Source of the DNA: MFD01213-c1 sp963704405
Lineage (GTDB): Bacteria; Planctomycetota; Phycisphaerae; Tepidisphaerales; Tepidisphaeraceae
Assembly (NCBI GenBank): GCA_963704405.1
Contig: OY969903.1
Location: forward strand, 2,170,001-2,234,000
Reading direction: 5' to 3'
DNA length: 64,000 nucleotides
In this document: one piece after another, positions 27,851 to 36,954 of the stretch
How positions within the stretch are numbered: the first letter of the stretch is position 1
How the letters are laid out: every line of letters starts with the position of its first letter
The notes under the pieces: model-generated
The model's database searches: none
What the model was told of the DNA's origin: nothing
What the model saw: only the letters and a program-made list of their open reading frames with translations
Made by a program: the position numbers and the translations under genes

Positions 27851-29146
27851 TTAAACCGCGGCGAATGCCAATCCGGCATCCAATGCGGCGACCAGTTCGT
27901 CGACCTGGGGTTTTCCGGCGTTCAGCATAAGGCCGGTGCGGATGACATTGCCGTAGACACCGCCTTTGCCGAGGAGGACGCCGCGGCGTTTGGTTTCCTC
28001 AAATACTTTGAGGACCGCCTGCGGATTTGGCTCTTTGGTCTTGCGATCCTTCACCAGCTCCAGCGCCTGCATCATGCCCAGCCCCCGGGCGTCGCCGACG
28101 ATCGGATGTTTTTCTTTCAGCTCCGCGAAACGATCACCGAGATAGGCGCCGATGACTTTGCAGTTTTGAAGGAGGTTTTGTTCTTCAATGACCTGAATGG
28201 TCGACAAGGCGGCCGCCATGGAGACAGGGTTTCCGCCGAAGGTTGCGAAAGTGATGCCGGGATATCTGTCAGCGACTTCAGGAGTGGCAATGGTCATGGC
28301 GACGGGCGTGCCGTTTCCCATCCCCTTGGCCGAAACCATGATGTCCGGATTCACGTTCCAGTGCTGGATGCCGAACCAATGATCGCCGGTCCTTCCCCAG
28401 GCGGCCTGCACTTCGTCGCAGATGAAAAGCCCGCCGTACTTTTTGGCGATGCCGACAGCTTTTTCGAAATAACCGGGCGGAGGGACTATAAATCCGCCGG
28501 AACCGATGATGGTCTCGGCCATGAAGGCGGCGATCTCCCCGGTAGTTTCGGTCTGGATCAGTTCCTCAATGTCCTCAGCGCACTTTAAGCCGCACCGGGG
28601 GTATTCCAGGTCGAACGGACATCGATAGCAGTAGGGGGCATGGGCGTGGTGTATGCCGGCGACCATTGGCGGGAGCTTTTTCCAGCCGTATTGCCCGCAG
28701 GCGCTCAGGGTCTGGGCCGACCGGCCGGAATAGCTGTGGCGAAGGACGACCAGCTCCATCCGCCCGGTCGCGTGGCGGGCCGCGTTCATCGCGGTTTCAT
28801 TCGCTTCGGTGCCGCTGCTGGTGAAAAAAGTCTTTTTCAGATCCCCCGGTGAAATCGATGCCAGCTTTTCCGCGAGGTTGGATTGCGGTTCGTTGGCGTA
28901 GAGCGTTGACGTGTGGCTGAGTTTTTTAACCTGCTCGACGATCGCACTGACGACTTTTGGGTTGGCGTGACCCACCGAGACAGTCAGGACCCCTCCGAAC
29001 GCATCGAGATATTTTTTGCCCTGGTCGTCCCAGACGTAGTTACCTTCGCCTTTTACAAGCGCGATCGGCTGCTCGTAATACATCGAGACGGCAGGGAAGA
29101 GATATTGCTTATGCCTGGCAACGGTTTGCGATGGACTTGGGGTCAC
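27851..29146 (-). CDS. Class III PLP aminotransferase (AGXT2/beta-alanine type)
   Basis: About 431 residues. Fold-type I class III features: FTSSGTEANETAM (phosphate loop), ICDEVQAAWGRTG, and PLP lysine Lys274 in DIMVSAKGMGNG. Closest familiar groups are alanine-glyoxylate aminotransferase 2 and beta-alanine or beta-aminoisobutyrate:pyruvate aminotransferases. In this setting it would convert beta-alanine from pyrimidine breakdown to malonate semialdehyde. No ATG fits; a GTG at 29146, seven bases after the lexA stop, gives the right length, and the start at 29377 would overlap lexA deeply. This spacing suggests translation coupled to lexA. Confidence 0.88.
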   Translation of the reverse strand: MTPSPSQTVARHKQYLFPAVSMYYEQPIALVKGEGNYVWDDQGKKYLDAFGGVLTVSVGHANPKVVSAIVEQVKKLSHTSTLYANEPQSNLAEKLASISPGDLKKTFFTSSGTEANETAMNAARHATGRMELVVLRHSYSGRSAQTLSACGQYGWKKLPPMVAGIHHAHAPYCYRCPFDLEYPRCGLKCAEDIEELIQTETTGEIAAFMAETIIGSGGFIVPPPGYFEKAVGIAKKYGGLFICDEVQAAWGRTGDHWFGIQHWNVNPDIMVSAKGMGNGTPVAMTIATPEVADRYPGITFATFGGNPVSMAAALSTIQVIEEQNLLQNCKVIGAYLGDRFAELKEKHPIVGDARGLGMMQALELVKDRKTKEPNPQAVLKVFEETKRRGVLLGKGGVYGNVIRTGLMLNAGKPQVDELVAALDAGLAFAAV

Positions 29147-29153
29147 GATCCGG

Positions 29154-29765
29154 TCAGTTGTAGCTTCGCAGCACGCCGATGACAACGCCCTGCACCTTGC
29201 AGCGATCGGCGTCGACAATGCGCGGTTCCATCGTGCTGTTGGCCGGCTGAAGGCGAATTTTACCGCCTTCTTTATAGAAACGCTTGAGGGTGGCTTCGCC
29301 GGTATCGAGCAACGCAACGACCTGCTCGCCGTTGCGGGCCTGCTCGCGGCGTTCGATGACGACAAAGTCGCCGTCACACAGGTGGTCTTCGATCATGCTT
29401 TCACCGCGCACGCGCAGGACGTAGACGCCGTTCTTGGCGTGGAACATGGTTTCCAGGTCGAGCTCTTCGCGGTTTTCGATGGCTTCGATGGGAGAACCGG
29501 CGGCGATGTTGCCCAGCAGCGGGAGCTTGGTGCTGCGGTTTTCGTCAGGCAGGCGCTCATCCGAGACGAGTTCCAAAGAGCGAGCCTTGTGTTTGTCCCG
29601 GCGAAGAACGTGCTTTTTTTCCAGCGATCCGACGTGTTCGAAGATGGTGACCTTGCTGGTGCCCAGTTGATCTGCCAACTCCTGCATGGTGGGGGAATAG
29701 CCATGCAAGTGGCGATAATTTCGAATCGCTACGACCACGTCGAGCTGACGGGGAGTGAGATTCAT
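29154..29765 (-). CDS. lexA: LexA repressor (SOS response)
   Basis: 203 residues. N-terminal winged helix-turn-helix (LTPRQLDVVVAIRNY, PTMQELADQLGTSKVTIFEHVGSL) that binds SOS operators; C-terminal S24 self-cleaving domain with the Ala89-Gly90 cleavage bond in NIAAGSPIEA, Ser123 in RGESM and Lys161 in GEATLKRF. RecA filaments would trigger cleavage. AAGGAG lies just upstream of the ATG. I could not find a convincing GAACNNNNGTTC or GTTCN7GTTC operator upstream. Unusually, pyrimidine-breakdown genes follow directly on the same strand. Confidence 0.96.
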   Translation of the reverse strand: MNLTPRQLDVVVAIRNYRHLHGYSPTMQELADQLGTSKVTIFEHVGSLEKKHVLRRDKHKARSLELVSDERLPDENRSTKLPLLGNIAAGSPIEAIENREELDLETMFHAKNGVYVLRVRGESMIEDHLCDGDFVVIERREQARNGEQVVALLDTGEATLKRFYKEGGKIRLQPANSTMEPRIVDADRCKVQGVVIGVLRSYN

Positions 29766-30081
29766 AAGTAAGCTCCTTCAATTCTTTGGCGAAAACCGAT
29801 CCGCCGCTCGTGTCAGATGCGATGCACTCCGGACTTGAGCAAACAGACGTGTCCAGATCCATCAGTAATGCGTCGATTTCTTCCGGATCAAGCAGTGACG
29901 CACTGACAAGAAACTCCGACGGCTTGCACGGTGCAAGAGAGGAGTCGGTTTCAATTTGCCGCTCAAGGTCCGATTGGCTCTGGCCCAATTGGCCTTGGTC
30001 TGGTTCGCTCCGGTCCAATTCGCTCTGCAGCGACGCCGCGACCGGCGACACCGTCGAAAGTGGTGGGACATCCGTTCCCAT
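29557..30081 (-). CDS. Doubtful reading frame upstream of and overlapping lexA
   Basis: Not recognised. The spacer 29766-30261 upstream of lexA holds an open frame on the lexA strand, possible ATG at 30081. It encodes a hydrophilic low-complexity stretch (SELDRSEPDQGQLGQSQ) and LLDPEEIDALLMDLD, which resembles the EIDALL motif at FliM N-termini. It would run 209 bases into lexA in another frame, so either the frame is closed earlier by an undetected indel or it is not a gene. TCCGTTCC is repeated at 30071 and 30088 in the same region. Confidence 0.22.
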   Translation of the reverse strand: MGTDVPPLSTVSPVAASLQSELDRSEPDQGQLGQSQSDLERQIETDSSLAPCKPSEFLVSASLLDPEEIDALLMDLDTSVCSSPECIASDTSGGSVFAKELKELTYESHSPSARRGRSDSKLSPLAWLFPHHAGVGRSTGHQQGHHLRTRRIAGKKARSSPGQTQGSLFGTRLG

Positions 30082-30261
30082 AGCGAATCCGTTCCGGCCG
30101 ACCTCGGTTAGAGGTTTGGACCTTGATCGGAAGAACATTACCCTAACGTATCGGTAAAGGCAAGGGATAAGCAAGAATATTTTAAGAGTGCGGCCACCAC
30201 GCTCAATAACCTTTGGACGTCGTTCACCAAAGCGCCGCGGGAGACAAACTGAATACATCCA

Positions 30262-31916
30262 TTATTTAAACGTGACTTTGAACCCCACTACCTCTTCGCT
30301 CGCCATTTTTTCGGGCTTGGTGATGGTGAGTGCGTCGCCGCCCTGCGTCCATTGGATGGTTTGGTCTGATCCGAGCATTTTTACATCGGCGACGGGTCCG
30401 GTTAGTGCCGATGTGGCGCCGAGTGATTTGATGGCGATGTCTTCCGTGGGGATTCCTAACAGATAGACATAAAGGTTGCCATCTTTGGTGGTGAAGCGGA
30501 TGTCTTGTGCGCCGTATTGGACCTTGCCTTCGTTGAACATTCCGCCGGCGACTTTGGTGGGGCCTTCGCCGAATACTTTCCAGGGCGCGAGCCGAAGATT
30601 CCTTCGTTGTTCACCTGCATCCAGTCGCCAAATTTTTGGAGGAACGTGATTTCGTTGTCGTCGATGGTGCCGTCGCCGCGGACGGGTATGTTGAGCAGGA
30701 GGTTGCCGTTCTTGCTGACGATGTCGAGCAGGAGGCGGACGACTTGGCCGACGGATTTATATTTCTGGCCTTTGCGGTAGTGCCAGTCACCGATGCAGGT
30801 GTCGGTTTGCCAGGGAGCGGGTTGGATATCGTCGGCGAAGCCTCGCTCGTAATCTTCCACCAGCGCGTGGCGATGTTCGGGCGCGAGTTTTTTGGCATTG
30901 AGGACGGCTTCAAGTTTTCCGTCGTTAGCCGCCTCATTGGAATTATAGAAATGGGCCGCGATGTCCAGTCCGGCCTGGCCGAGGGGAAGTTCGATATCGT
31001 CGAAGTAAAGCAGGTCAGGATGATAATGATCGAGCAAATCCTGACAGCGAAGGAACCAGGTTTCTGTGAAATGCGGATTATTGGGCGGCGGCGTTTCAAA
31101 CCAGGTGCGATCGTTTTTGTTGTGCCAGGCGTTCATGGCTTTGATGGTGGTGATGCCATCAGGAATGACCATGTTGGGTCCGCCGTATAGTTCCTGCGGG
31201 TCGAGGCCTTCCCACCATTTTCCTTTGCCGTCTTCTTTTTTGAGATTGAATGCGTCATAGCGGACGCCGGCCTTGGGGCCTTCGGCGTCGTAGCCGTAGG
31301 CGGTCTGGAACCAGTGCCAGGCATGGGCGGAGTGATTGGTGACGCCGAACCGCAGGCCATTCTCGCGGGCGACTTTTGCCCAGGTGCCGACGATGTCTTT
31401 CTTCGGGCCGACCCGGACAGAATTCCATTCGTGATATTTCGAGTCATAACAATCGAAGTTGTCATGATGATTGGCCAGCGCGACGAAATATTTCGCTCCG
31501 GCGCGTTTGTACAACTGCATGAGTTTTTCGGGATCCCAATTCTCGGCGTGCCAGAGGTTATCCAGCTCCATGAAACCAAACTCCGAAGGATGCCCGTAGG
31601 TTTTGACGTGATAGTCATATTGCTTGCTGCCCTGCTCGTACATGTTGCGGGCGTACCAATCGCCTTGTTCCGGCACGCACTGGGCAGTCCAGTGGGCCCA
31701 GATGCCGAACTTGGCGTCGCGGAACCATTCGGGACACTGGTAGTTTTTGGCCAGCGATTCCCAGTTTGCTTCGAAGGGTCCGGGCGCGATGGTGTGCTGC
31801 GGTGTGACGGTAGGCATGGTCGTCGCTTCCTGGGCCAAGGCGGCGATGGTTGAGCCGGCCAGCAGCCCTGCGGATGCGGCCAGGGATAGCAGCGCGGGTT
31901 TGATTCTGATTTTCAT
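30262..31916 (-). CDS. GH29 alpha-L-fucosidase, secreted, frameshifted
   Basis: Removes alpha-linked L-fucose from glycans. The ATG at 31916 starts a signal peptide (hydrophobic core LLSLAASAGLLAGSTIAALA, then Q). GH29 landmarks follow: WFRDAKFGIWAHW, ANHHDNFDCYDSKYHEWN, and HPDLLYFDD carrying the expected nucleophile Asp, then NGNLLLNIPVRGDG. Near 30577-30583 the frame goes off: GSRPGKYSA should read GSRP-WKVFGEGPTKVAGG-MFNEGK, which needs one extra base in a CCC run, and the C-terminal beta domain continues to 30262. Corrected length is about 551 residues. Fucose occurs on plant xyloglucan side chains, so it may serve the same substrate as the 2-12 kb locus. Confidence 0.85.
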
Positions 31917-32180
31917 AAGCCTCGTTCTCCCTCGCGGATGATGCGTTTGGAATGTATACCGATCGTTGGGCGCCGGGTTAAAATTTTAGTGGATGAAAAA
32001 TGCTTGTACATCCTTGTTCGCTGGATAATATTTCACCGCACGGCACGCGGGACTTTTTGCTGAGGTCCCATTGACTACGCTGGCTACCACCAACCGCCTG
32101 TTTTCATGGTTTGATCCAATCGCTTTTGAGTTTTGCTCCATCTGCCGTTTTTAGCAGGTTTGAATTCTTCATTGGCGAGC

Positions 32181-32474
32181 ATGGACACGCTTTGGATTAT
32201 TCTCCTGCTGGGCGCCGCGACGCTGGCGTGGTTTGTGTGGCTGGCGTATTCGGATTCGCGGAAGCTGCATATGCTGCCGACCAGCGCGCCGCCGGCGGGC
32301 TGGCAGACGACGCGGTGCAGGTCCTGCCGCAACCAGATCGCGCGCGATACGATGGCGTGCCCGGTCTGCGGCACGAACCTGAAGCTTGCGACCGTTCGGT
32401 TTTTCTTGCTTCGTTTTTTGATCCTTGCGATGTTTTTGTGGGGATTGATCAAGCTGGTCAGGCATTGGATGTGA
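32181..32474 (+). CDS. Small membrane protein with zinc ribbon
   Basis: 97 residues of unknown role. An N-terminal transmembrane helix (LWIILLLGAATLAWFVWLA), a four-cysteine zinc ribbon (CRSCRNQIARDTMACPVC) in the middle, and a second hydrophobic helix at the C-terminus (FFLLRFLILAMFLWGLI). Both ends would cross the membrane with the ribbon between. It precedes the glycosyltransferase gene by 19 bases on the same strand, so the two are probably co-transcribed. Confidence 0.7.
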   Translation: MDTLWIILLLGAATLAWFVWLAYSDSRKLHMLPTSAPPAGWQTTRCRSCRNQIARDTMACPVCGTNLKLATVRFFLLRFLILAMFLWGLIKLVRHWM

Positions 32475-32493
32475 TCGGCCGCAGGGAACAAAA

Positions 32494-34479
32494 ATGCACG
32501 TTCTATTCATTCACCAGAATTTTCCCGGACAGTTTCGTCACATTGCGCCGCGGCTGGTTCAGGATTTTGGTTGGCGCTGCACTGCGGTCGCGGAATATCG
32601 CAACGAACTTCCGCCGGGCGTGGAACGCATCCTTTACGAAACGCACGGCGGCGCAACTTCGGCGACTCCAATGCTGACGCGCAATTTTGAGAACGCCGTC
32701 GCGAGCGCGCAGGGGGTGTACGAGGCTTTAAAATCACGACCCGATCTGAAGCCGGATCTGATCGTGGCGCATTCGGGGTTTGGGTCATCGCTGTTTCTTC
32801 CCTATTTGTACGATGCGCCGATCATCAACTTGTTTGAATATTTTTATAGGCCGGTGGGCCAGGACCTGGGATATCGGCCGGAGCTTCCGGTGGATGAGCT
32901 TTCGCTGCTGCGCAGCCGCACGCGAAATGCGATGATTCTGCTGGACCTGGAAAACTGTGACCGGGGATGGACGCCCACGCATTATCAGCATGACATGCTC
33001 CCCGCGCCGTTCCATGACAAGGTTGATGTGCTGTTCGATGGGATTCCAACAGACCGGTTCTATCGGCGACAGGTTCCGGACCGGCTAATACCTGACGCCG
33101 GGGAGATTCCGGCGGATCATCGCATTGTCACCTATGTGACGCGCGGTTTTGAGATGATGCGGGGCTTCGACATTTTCATGAAGGTGGCCAAGCGCATTTA
33201 TGAGCAGTTCCCGAATGTCACATTTATCGTCGCGGGAAAAGACCGCGTGCATTACGGGCCGGAGATGCAGTTCATCGAGGAGAAAACATTTCGGGAGCAT
33301 GTGCTGAAGAGCGGGGATTACGACCTTTCAAAATTCCGGTTCATTGCGAATAACTCGCCGGAATTGCTGTCGATCAGCGATGTGCATATTTATCTGACAG
33401 AGCCGTTCATTGCATCATGGTCGCTGGTGGAGGCGATGGCATGTGGGGCGGTGGTGGTGGCTTCGGATCAGACCTGCGTGCGGGAATACATTACGCCGGG
33501 GGAGAATGGGCTTCTGTGCGATTTCTTTGATGATCGCGCGATTGCCGAGCAGGCCATTGAGGTTTTACGGGAGCCGCAGAAATTCCGGCATCTGGGAGAA
33601 AACGCCGCGGCAATGGTGCGCGAGAAGTATTCATTTGAAGTTGCATTTCCGCGCATCAAAGCGTTTTTTGAAGGGGCGGCGGGGAAGCAACGGCCACTGA
33701 GCCATCGGGCGGAGCTGCTTCTGCAGCCCGGGCTTTGGAAGCGGCGGGTGCCGGCGGGTTCTGCGGAGGAATCCGCGGGGTCTGGCCAATCTGCAGCGGC
33801 GGCGATTAACTCGCCCGCCGAGGCACTGGAACAGCTTCGGCGATTTGCCCTGGAGCGGAAAACCAATGAGGAATGGGTGCGGACGGCCCAGGCTTTTCGC
33901 GCGCCACCACCGATGCCGCGAATCGGTCCTGACCAGCATCCGATTGATTTGACTCGGCTGATGACACGTGTCGCGGAGTGGAAGCCGCAGATGGTGCTGG
34001 TGGTTGGTGAGGAACTTGGGGGCATGTTGTTTTTGTTGTCGCGCGTAGCCGCAGACAACGCAGTTTTGATTGTCACCGGATCCGCTGAACAACCTTTGGC
34101 GGGCGATCAGTTGCCGTTCCTTCAGGCGATGGCTCGGTCAAAGCAAAGCGTGATTTGCATCACCGAGTCCGGAACGATCGAAGCGATTGCGGAGGCGGCG
34201 CAGAAAGCGGCAGGGGAGAAGAAATTCGACGTCGTTTACCTGAATGGACATCGGGCTTTCGCCGAATTGCGGGCGGAGTTTCGGCATTATCGCAATCGCG
34301 TCCGCCGAGGGGGGCTGCTGGCGTTTTCCGGGATTCGTCCGATTGTGGCTGCGGATTCAACGGGTGATGGAGGAGATCGGCTTTGGATGGAAATCAAACC
34401 GATGTACCCGATTAACGCTGAATATTTATCGGGGAGCGGATCTACCCAGGGGGGAATTTTTATGGTGAAGATCAATTGA
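32494..34479 (+). CDS. GT4 glycosyltransferase fused to a methyltransferase-like domain
   Basis: 661 residues. Residues 1 to about 410 are a GT-B family 4 glycosyltransferase: MHVLFIHQNFPGQFRHIAP start, VTYVTRGFEMMRGFDIFMKV, and the donor-site block TEPFIASWSLVEAMACGAVVVASD with the EX7E-like arrangement. After an Ala/Ser-rich linker, residues about 485-661 resemble the Rossmann fold of small O-methyltransferases or cephalosporin hydroxylases (MVLVVGEELGGMLFLLSR, FDVVYLNGHRAFAELRAEFRHY, VRRGGLLAFSGIRP). The usual acidic and glycine motif residues are altered, so it may be inactive. Acceptor sugar unknown. Confidence 0.8.
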   Translation: MHVLFIHQNFPGQFRHIAPRLVQDFGWRCTAVAEYRNELPPGVERILYETHGGATSATPMLTRNFENAVASAQGVYEALKSRPDLKPDLIVAHSGFGSSLFLPYLYDAPIINLFEYFYRPVGQDLGYRPELPVDELSLLRSRTRNAMILLDLENCDRGWTPTHYQHDMLPAPFHDKVDVLFDGIPTDRFYRRQVPDRLIPDAGEIPADHRIVTYVTRGFEMMRGFDIFMKVAKRIYEQFPNVTFIVAGKDRVHYGPEMQFIEEKTFREHVLKSGDYDLSKFRFIANNSPELLSISDVHIYLTEPFIASWSLVEAMACGAVVVASDQTCVREYITPGENGLLCDFFDDRAIAEQAIEVLREPQKFRHLGENAAAMVREKYSFEVAFPRIKAFFEGAAGKQRPLSHRAELLLQPGLWKRRVPAGSAEESAGSGQSAAAAINSPAEALEQLRRFALERKTNEEWVRTAQAFRAPPPMPRIGPDQHPIDLTRLMTRVAEWKPQMVLVVGEELGGMLFLLSRVAADNAVLIVTGSAEQPLAGDQLPFLQAMARSKQSVICITESGTIEAIAEAAQKAAGEKKFDVVYLNGHRAFAELRAEFRHYRNRVRRGGLLAFSGIRPIVAADSTGDGGDRLWMEIKPMYPINAEYLSGSGSTQGGIFMVKIN

Positions 34480-34525
34480 AAGCGGCGGGATTGGGCTGCG
34501 CCGGGCATGGCGGCAACCGATTGGT

Positions 34526-34977
34526 CTACGGTTCCCGCTGCATGACGGCGATGCCTTTAATCTGCTTGTTGTCTGGAATCTTGCACGGAAGAATAGAAGG
34601 CGTGGCATGGATTCCAACCTGGCCCCAGGTGCTGGTAATCGTCACGGTGATGGCTGTGGCCGCCGCGACTCCGGAGATGCTGCTGGGGCTTGTGGCGACG
34701 GTGTAGTCGGTGTTAGCCGTGAGGCCGGCGGCGTTCAACATGGTGTTGACGGCGGTGGTTACATTTGTGTTGGTTGCGGTGCTGGGGACCGCGGCTCGCG
34801 CGCCGCGAGGGCCGCGCCCTGGATCGTGTTCTTGATAAAGAAGAAGTACGAATAATCCATGACCGTGAAGCCGAACCCGATGACGATCGGCAGCACCAGT
34901 GCGGCTTCGATCAGCGCGCCGCCTTTGGCCCGGTTTGGCCGCCGCAGGAATCGAAATCGTTTCGTACGGGAAGTCAT
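34526..34977 (-). CDS. TadE-like pilus/secretion-associated protein, frameshifted
   Basis: About 150 residues after correction. The N-terminus RAKGGALIEAALVLPIVIGFGFTVMDYSYF is the TadE pattern: a single membrane helix with the conserved Glu and GxxxIE-like cleavage context. The frame breaks near 34790-34800: adding one G turns AAREPRSPAP into AARGAAVPSTATNTNVTTAVNTMLNAAG, continuing to a stop at 34526. It lies 24 bases after the TadG-like gene. No tad ATPase, secretin or prepilin peptidase is in the window. Confidence 0.75.
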
Positions 34978-35001
34978 AGGAGTGCTCGGTAAAAGGAATC
35001 T

Positions 35002-36168
35002 TCAGTTGACGGTCGTGATCTTTCCACCGCTGCTGCCTCCAAGAAGCGCCTGGTCGATATGCACCTTTGCGCCACCAGCAGAGTTAAATGAACCACCGAT
35101 CAATTGGCCGTAGATGTTGGGGCTGCCATTGATCGTGATCGGGCTTGAAGGGGCGTAGATCATGGCGTTGACGTCATGTGTGCCATCGAGGTTTACGCCT
35201 GCGGCGACGGTGTTGTAGATTTCCAGGTTGTCGGGAATGCCGTTCTTATTGACGGTTCCATTCAGATTGATGTTGCCGCTCACGTAAATCCTGACTTTTC
35301 CGCCGGTGATCGTCAGCGTGTCGGCGGCATTGATATTGAATGATGTGTAAGAATAATCACCGGCCGAGAGCGTGAGGTTCCCACCATTGTAGTTGCCGCC
35401 GGATGTCGCACCGGCTGGAACTGAACTGATCAGCGGATACTGGCTGGTGAGCGTCGGCGAAGCGGGAAGCGCGGTCCTGGAGCCGGTTACCGTGCCGCCT
35501 ACTGGCGCAGAGCTTTTGTAAAAAAGGTCACCGTCGATAACTGCTGTATTGCTGAAATTCCAGCTTCCCGCATTAGCGAGGGTGGCTTGCGAGCTTTGCG
35601 TGGCGGCATAGCTGCCGGCGGACGAATCGTAGCTGTCAGCGGTAAAGGCGTTATTGATGTTGACGCCGTTGACGGCAACGATCCCGTATTCAGGCGGCGG
35701 ATCCACTTCCATGACTGTTGATGTTGCTTTGATGTCAAATGTCTTGCGACCGACCATCGCCAGCCAGGTCAGTTGGACCGCGGTGCCGCGGGCAGAGTTA
35801 CGGTGTCCCGTCACTTTCACGGCGTTTGTTGGTGAACCGTTGGCGGTAAATGTGTTGCTGGCATAGTTGCCGAACGTGATGTCACCGGCCTGCAAGGTAA
35901 AGGAGACGGAATCGACCTTGTTGCTGGCGGCCATGGCGATGGCGGCGATAGATGCCGCGCTGGTTGTTCCACCAGACTGAAGCGTGGCGGCAGCGGTTCG
36001 GGCGGCGGCGTCAACGGCGCCTTGAAGCTCCGTCTTCACCAAAACGACATGACCTACATCCGAAGCCAGTGAGGCAAATGCCATCAAAGGGATGATGATC
36101 AACGTCAAATAGATGCCTGATGCACCGCGGCGACGCATTCGGGAGGTTGTTCTCTGGGGTAGCTTCAT
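35002..36168 (-). CDS. TadG-like membrane-anchored protein
   Basis: 388 residues. The N-terminus RRRGASGIYLTLIIIPLMAFASLASDVGHVVLVKTELQGAVDAAA matches the TadG-like N-terminal module (one membrane helix, then an amphipathic helix). The remainder is a Ser/Thr/Asn-rich extracellular region with beta-helix-like repeats (NINLNGTVNKNG, ITINGSPNIYG). The ATG at 36168 follows the basic start MKLPQRTTSRMRRRG. Probably surface-exposed and linked to pilus or adhesin assembly, together with the TadE-like gene downstream. Confidence 0.75.
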   Translation of the reverse strand: MKLPQRTTSRMRRRGASGIYLTLIIIPLMAFASLASDVGHVVLVKTELQGAVDAAARTAAATLQSGGTTSAASIAAIAMAASNKVDSVSFTLQAGDITFGNYASNTFTANGSPTNAVKVTGHRNSARGTAVQLTWLAMVGRKTFDIKATSTVMEVDPPPEYGIVAVNGVNINNAFTADSYDSSAGSYAATQSSQATLANAGSWNFSNTAVIDGDLFYKSSAPVGGTVTGSRTALPASPTLTSQYPLISSVPAGATSGGNYNGGNLTLSAGDYSYTSFNINAADTLTITGGKVRIYVSGNINLNGTVNKNGIPDNLEIYNTVAAGVNLDGTHDVNAMIYAPSSPITINGSPNIYGQLIGGSFNSAGGAKVHIDQALLGGSSGGKITTVN

Positions 36169-36513
36169 AAGCGCAAGATGGCATGGCGAATCATGTCCCA
36201 CATTCGCTGTATCGTCTGGCTACCACTACCTAATTATCAAATACTCAAATGCTGCTGGCCAACTGGGGTAAACCCGGCAGGAATCGCAGTTTTTATCGGC
36301 AGATTCTGCGCGAGGATCATATGGAGCGAAGTCTTCCCAAATTACGGCCTTGAAATAAAATCATGCAATCCGATTTTTCCTAAGCCATTTTATTTAATGA
36401 TCTTACGGAAGATATTTTTGGGATCATGAGGTTGGTTCTGCGCCGCATGTTTGCCTTATGGCATAGCCGTTGAATGGACCAAGCCAGTCTGAAGTCACTC
36501 TCGGAGCGCGGCT
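36169..36513. other. AT-rich divergent spacer, promoters likely
   Basis: This 345-base stretch separates the leftward TadG/TadE pair from the rightward flagellar side. It is clearly AT-richer than its surroundings (for example AAATAAAATCATG, TTTTATTTAATG). GCCGATAA on the minus strand (36293-36300) matches a sigma-28 -10 box, but I see no matching -35. No gene is evident. Confidence 0.5.
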
Positions 36514-36783
36514 ATGGAACAGCATGACGGCATTGAATCGCTGGGTGAACGGATCGTGAAAGCGGCCCGGCTGGCGGTGGCAATGCATCTGTATCAGGCT
36601 GTTGATCCGGACGGAACACGGGGGCGGGCGGTTGGTGAGCAATCATCCAGTCGTTCGCTCCGGCAGCGGGTCGTGATCGGCGGAGCCGGTCCTCGCATGG
36701 TCGAAACTGCTGATAGCGGTTTTGATGATGCCGACCTTGTCACGGATGGCTGGCTGCCGCCGGCGACCGACCGGTCAGAGTAA
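36514..36783 (+). CDS. Hypothetical 89-residue protein upstream of flgF
   Basis: Not recognised. The ATG is preceded by GGAG seven bases upstream and the frame is open for 89 codons on the strand of the flagellar operon. The N-terminal half is predicted helical (ESLGERIVKAARLAVAMHLYQ); the C-terminal half is polar and glycine-rich. It could be the first gene of the flagellar cluster, 171 bases before flgF. Confidence 0.45.
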   Translation: MEQHDGIESLGERIVKAARLAVAMHLYQAVDPDGTRGRAVGEQSSSRSLRQRVVIGGAGPRMVETADSGFDDADLVTDGWLPPATDRSE

Positions 36784-36870
36784 GTTCGCGGGCGGAGCCC
36801 CGCAGGAACCTCTGACCGGCCGGCGCCGGAATCCGTCGCGATGATCGCGAGTGTCGATACCCGAAAGTGC

Positions 36871-36944
36871 GTGATTACGTGACTACGTGATGATGTGAAA
36901 AAGGCCAAGGTCTTTATCACCGCACCACGTCGTCACGTAATCAC
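36871..36944. repeat. Inverted repeat upstream of flgF
   Basis: GTGATTACGTGACTACGTG (36871-36889) and CACGTCGTCACGTAATCAC (36926-36944) are complementary at 18 of 19 positions around a 36-base loop. Each arm is itself made of repeated ACGTGA-type words. The structure ends ten bases before the flgF start. Confidence 0.7.
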
Positions 36945-36954
36945 GTAATCCCCC

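Noticed and set aside
30071..30095. TCCGTTCC direct repeat as a LexA operator
   Set aside because: Spacing of 17 bases does not match known direct-repeat (GTTCN7GTTC) or palindromic SOS boxes.
36293..36300. GCCGATAA (minus strand) as a sigma-28 promoter
   Set aside because: Only the -10 box fits; no TAAA-type -35 at the right spacing and it points to the TadG-like gene rather than a flagellar gene.
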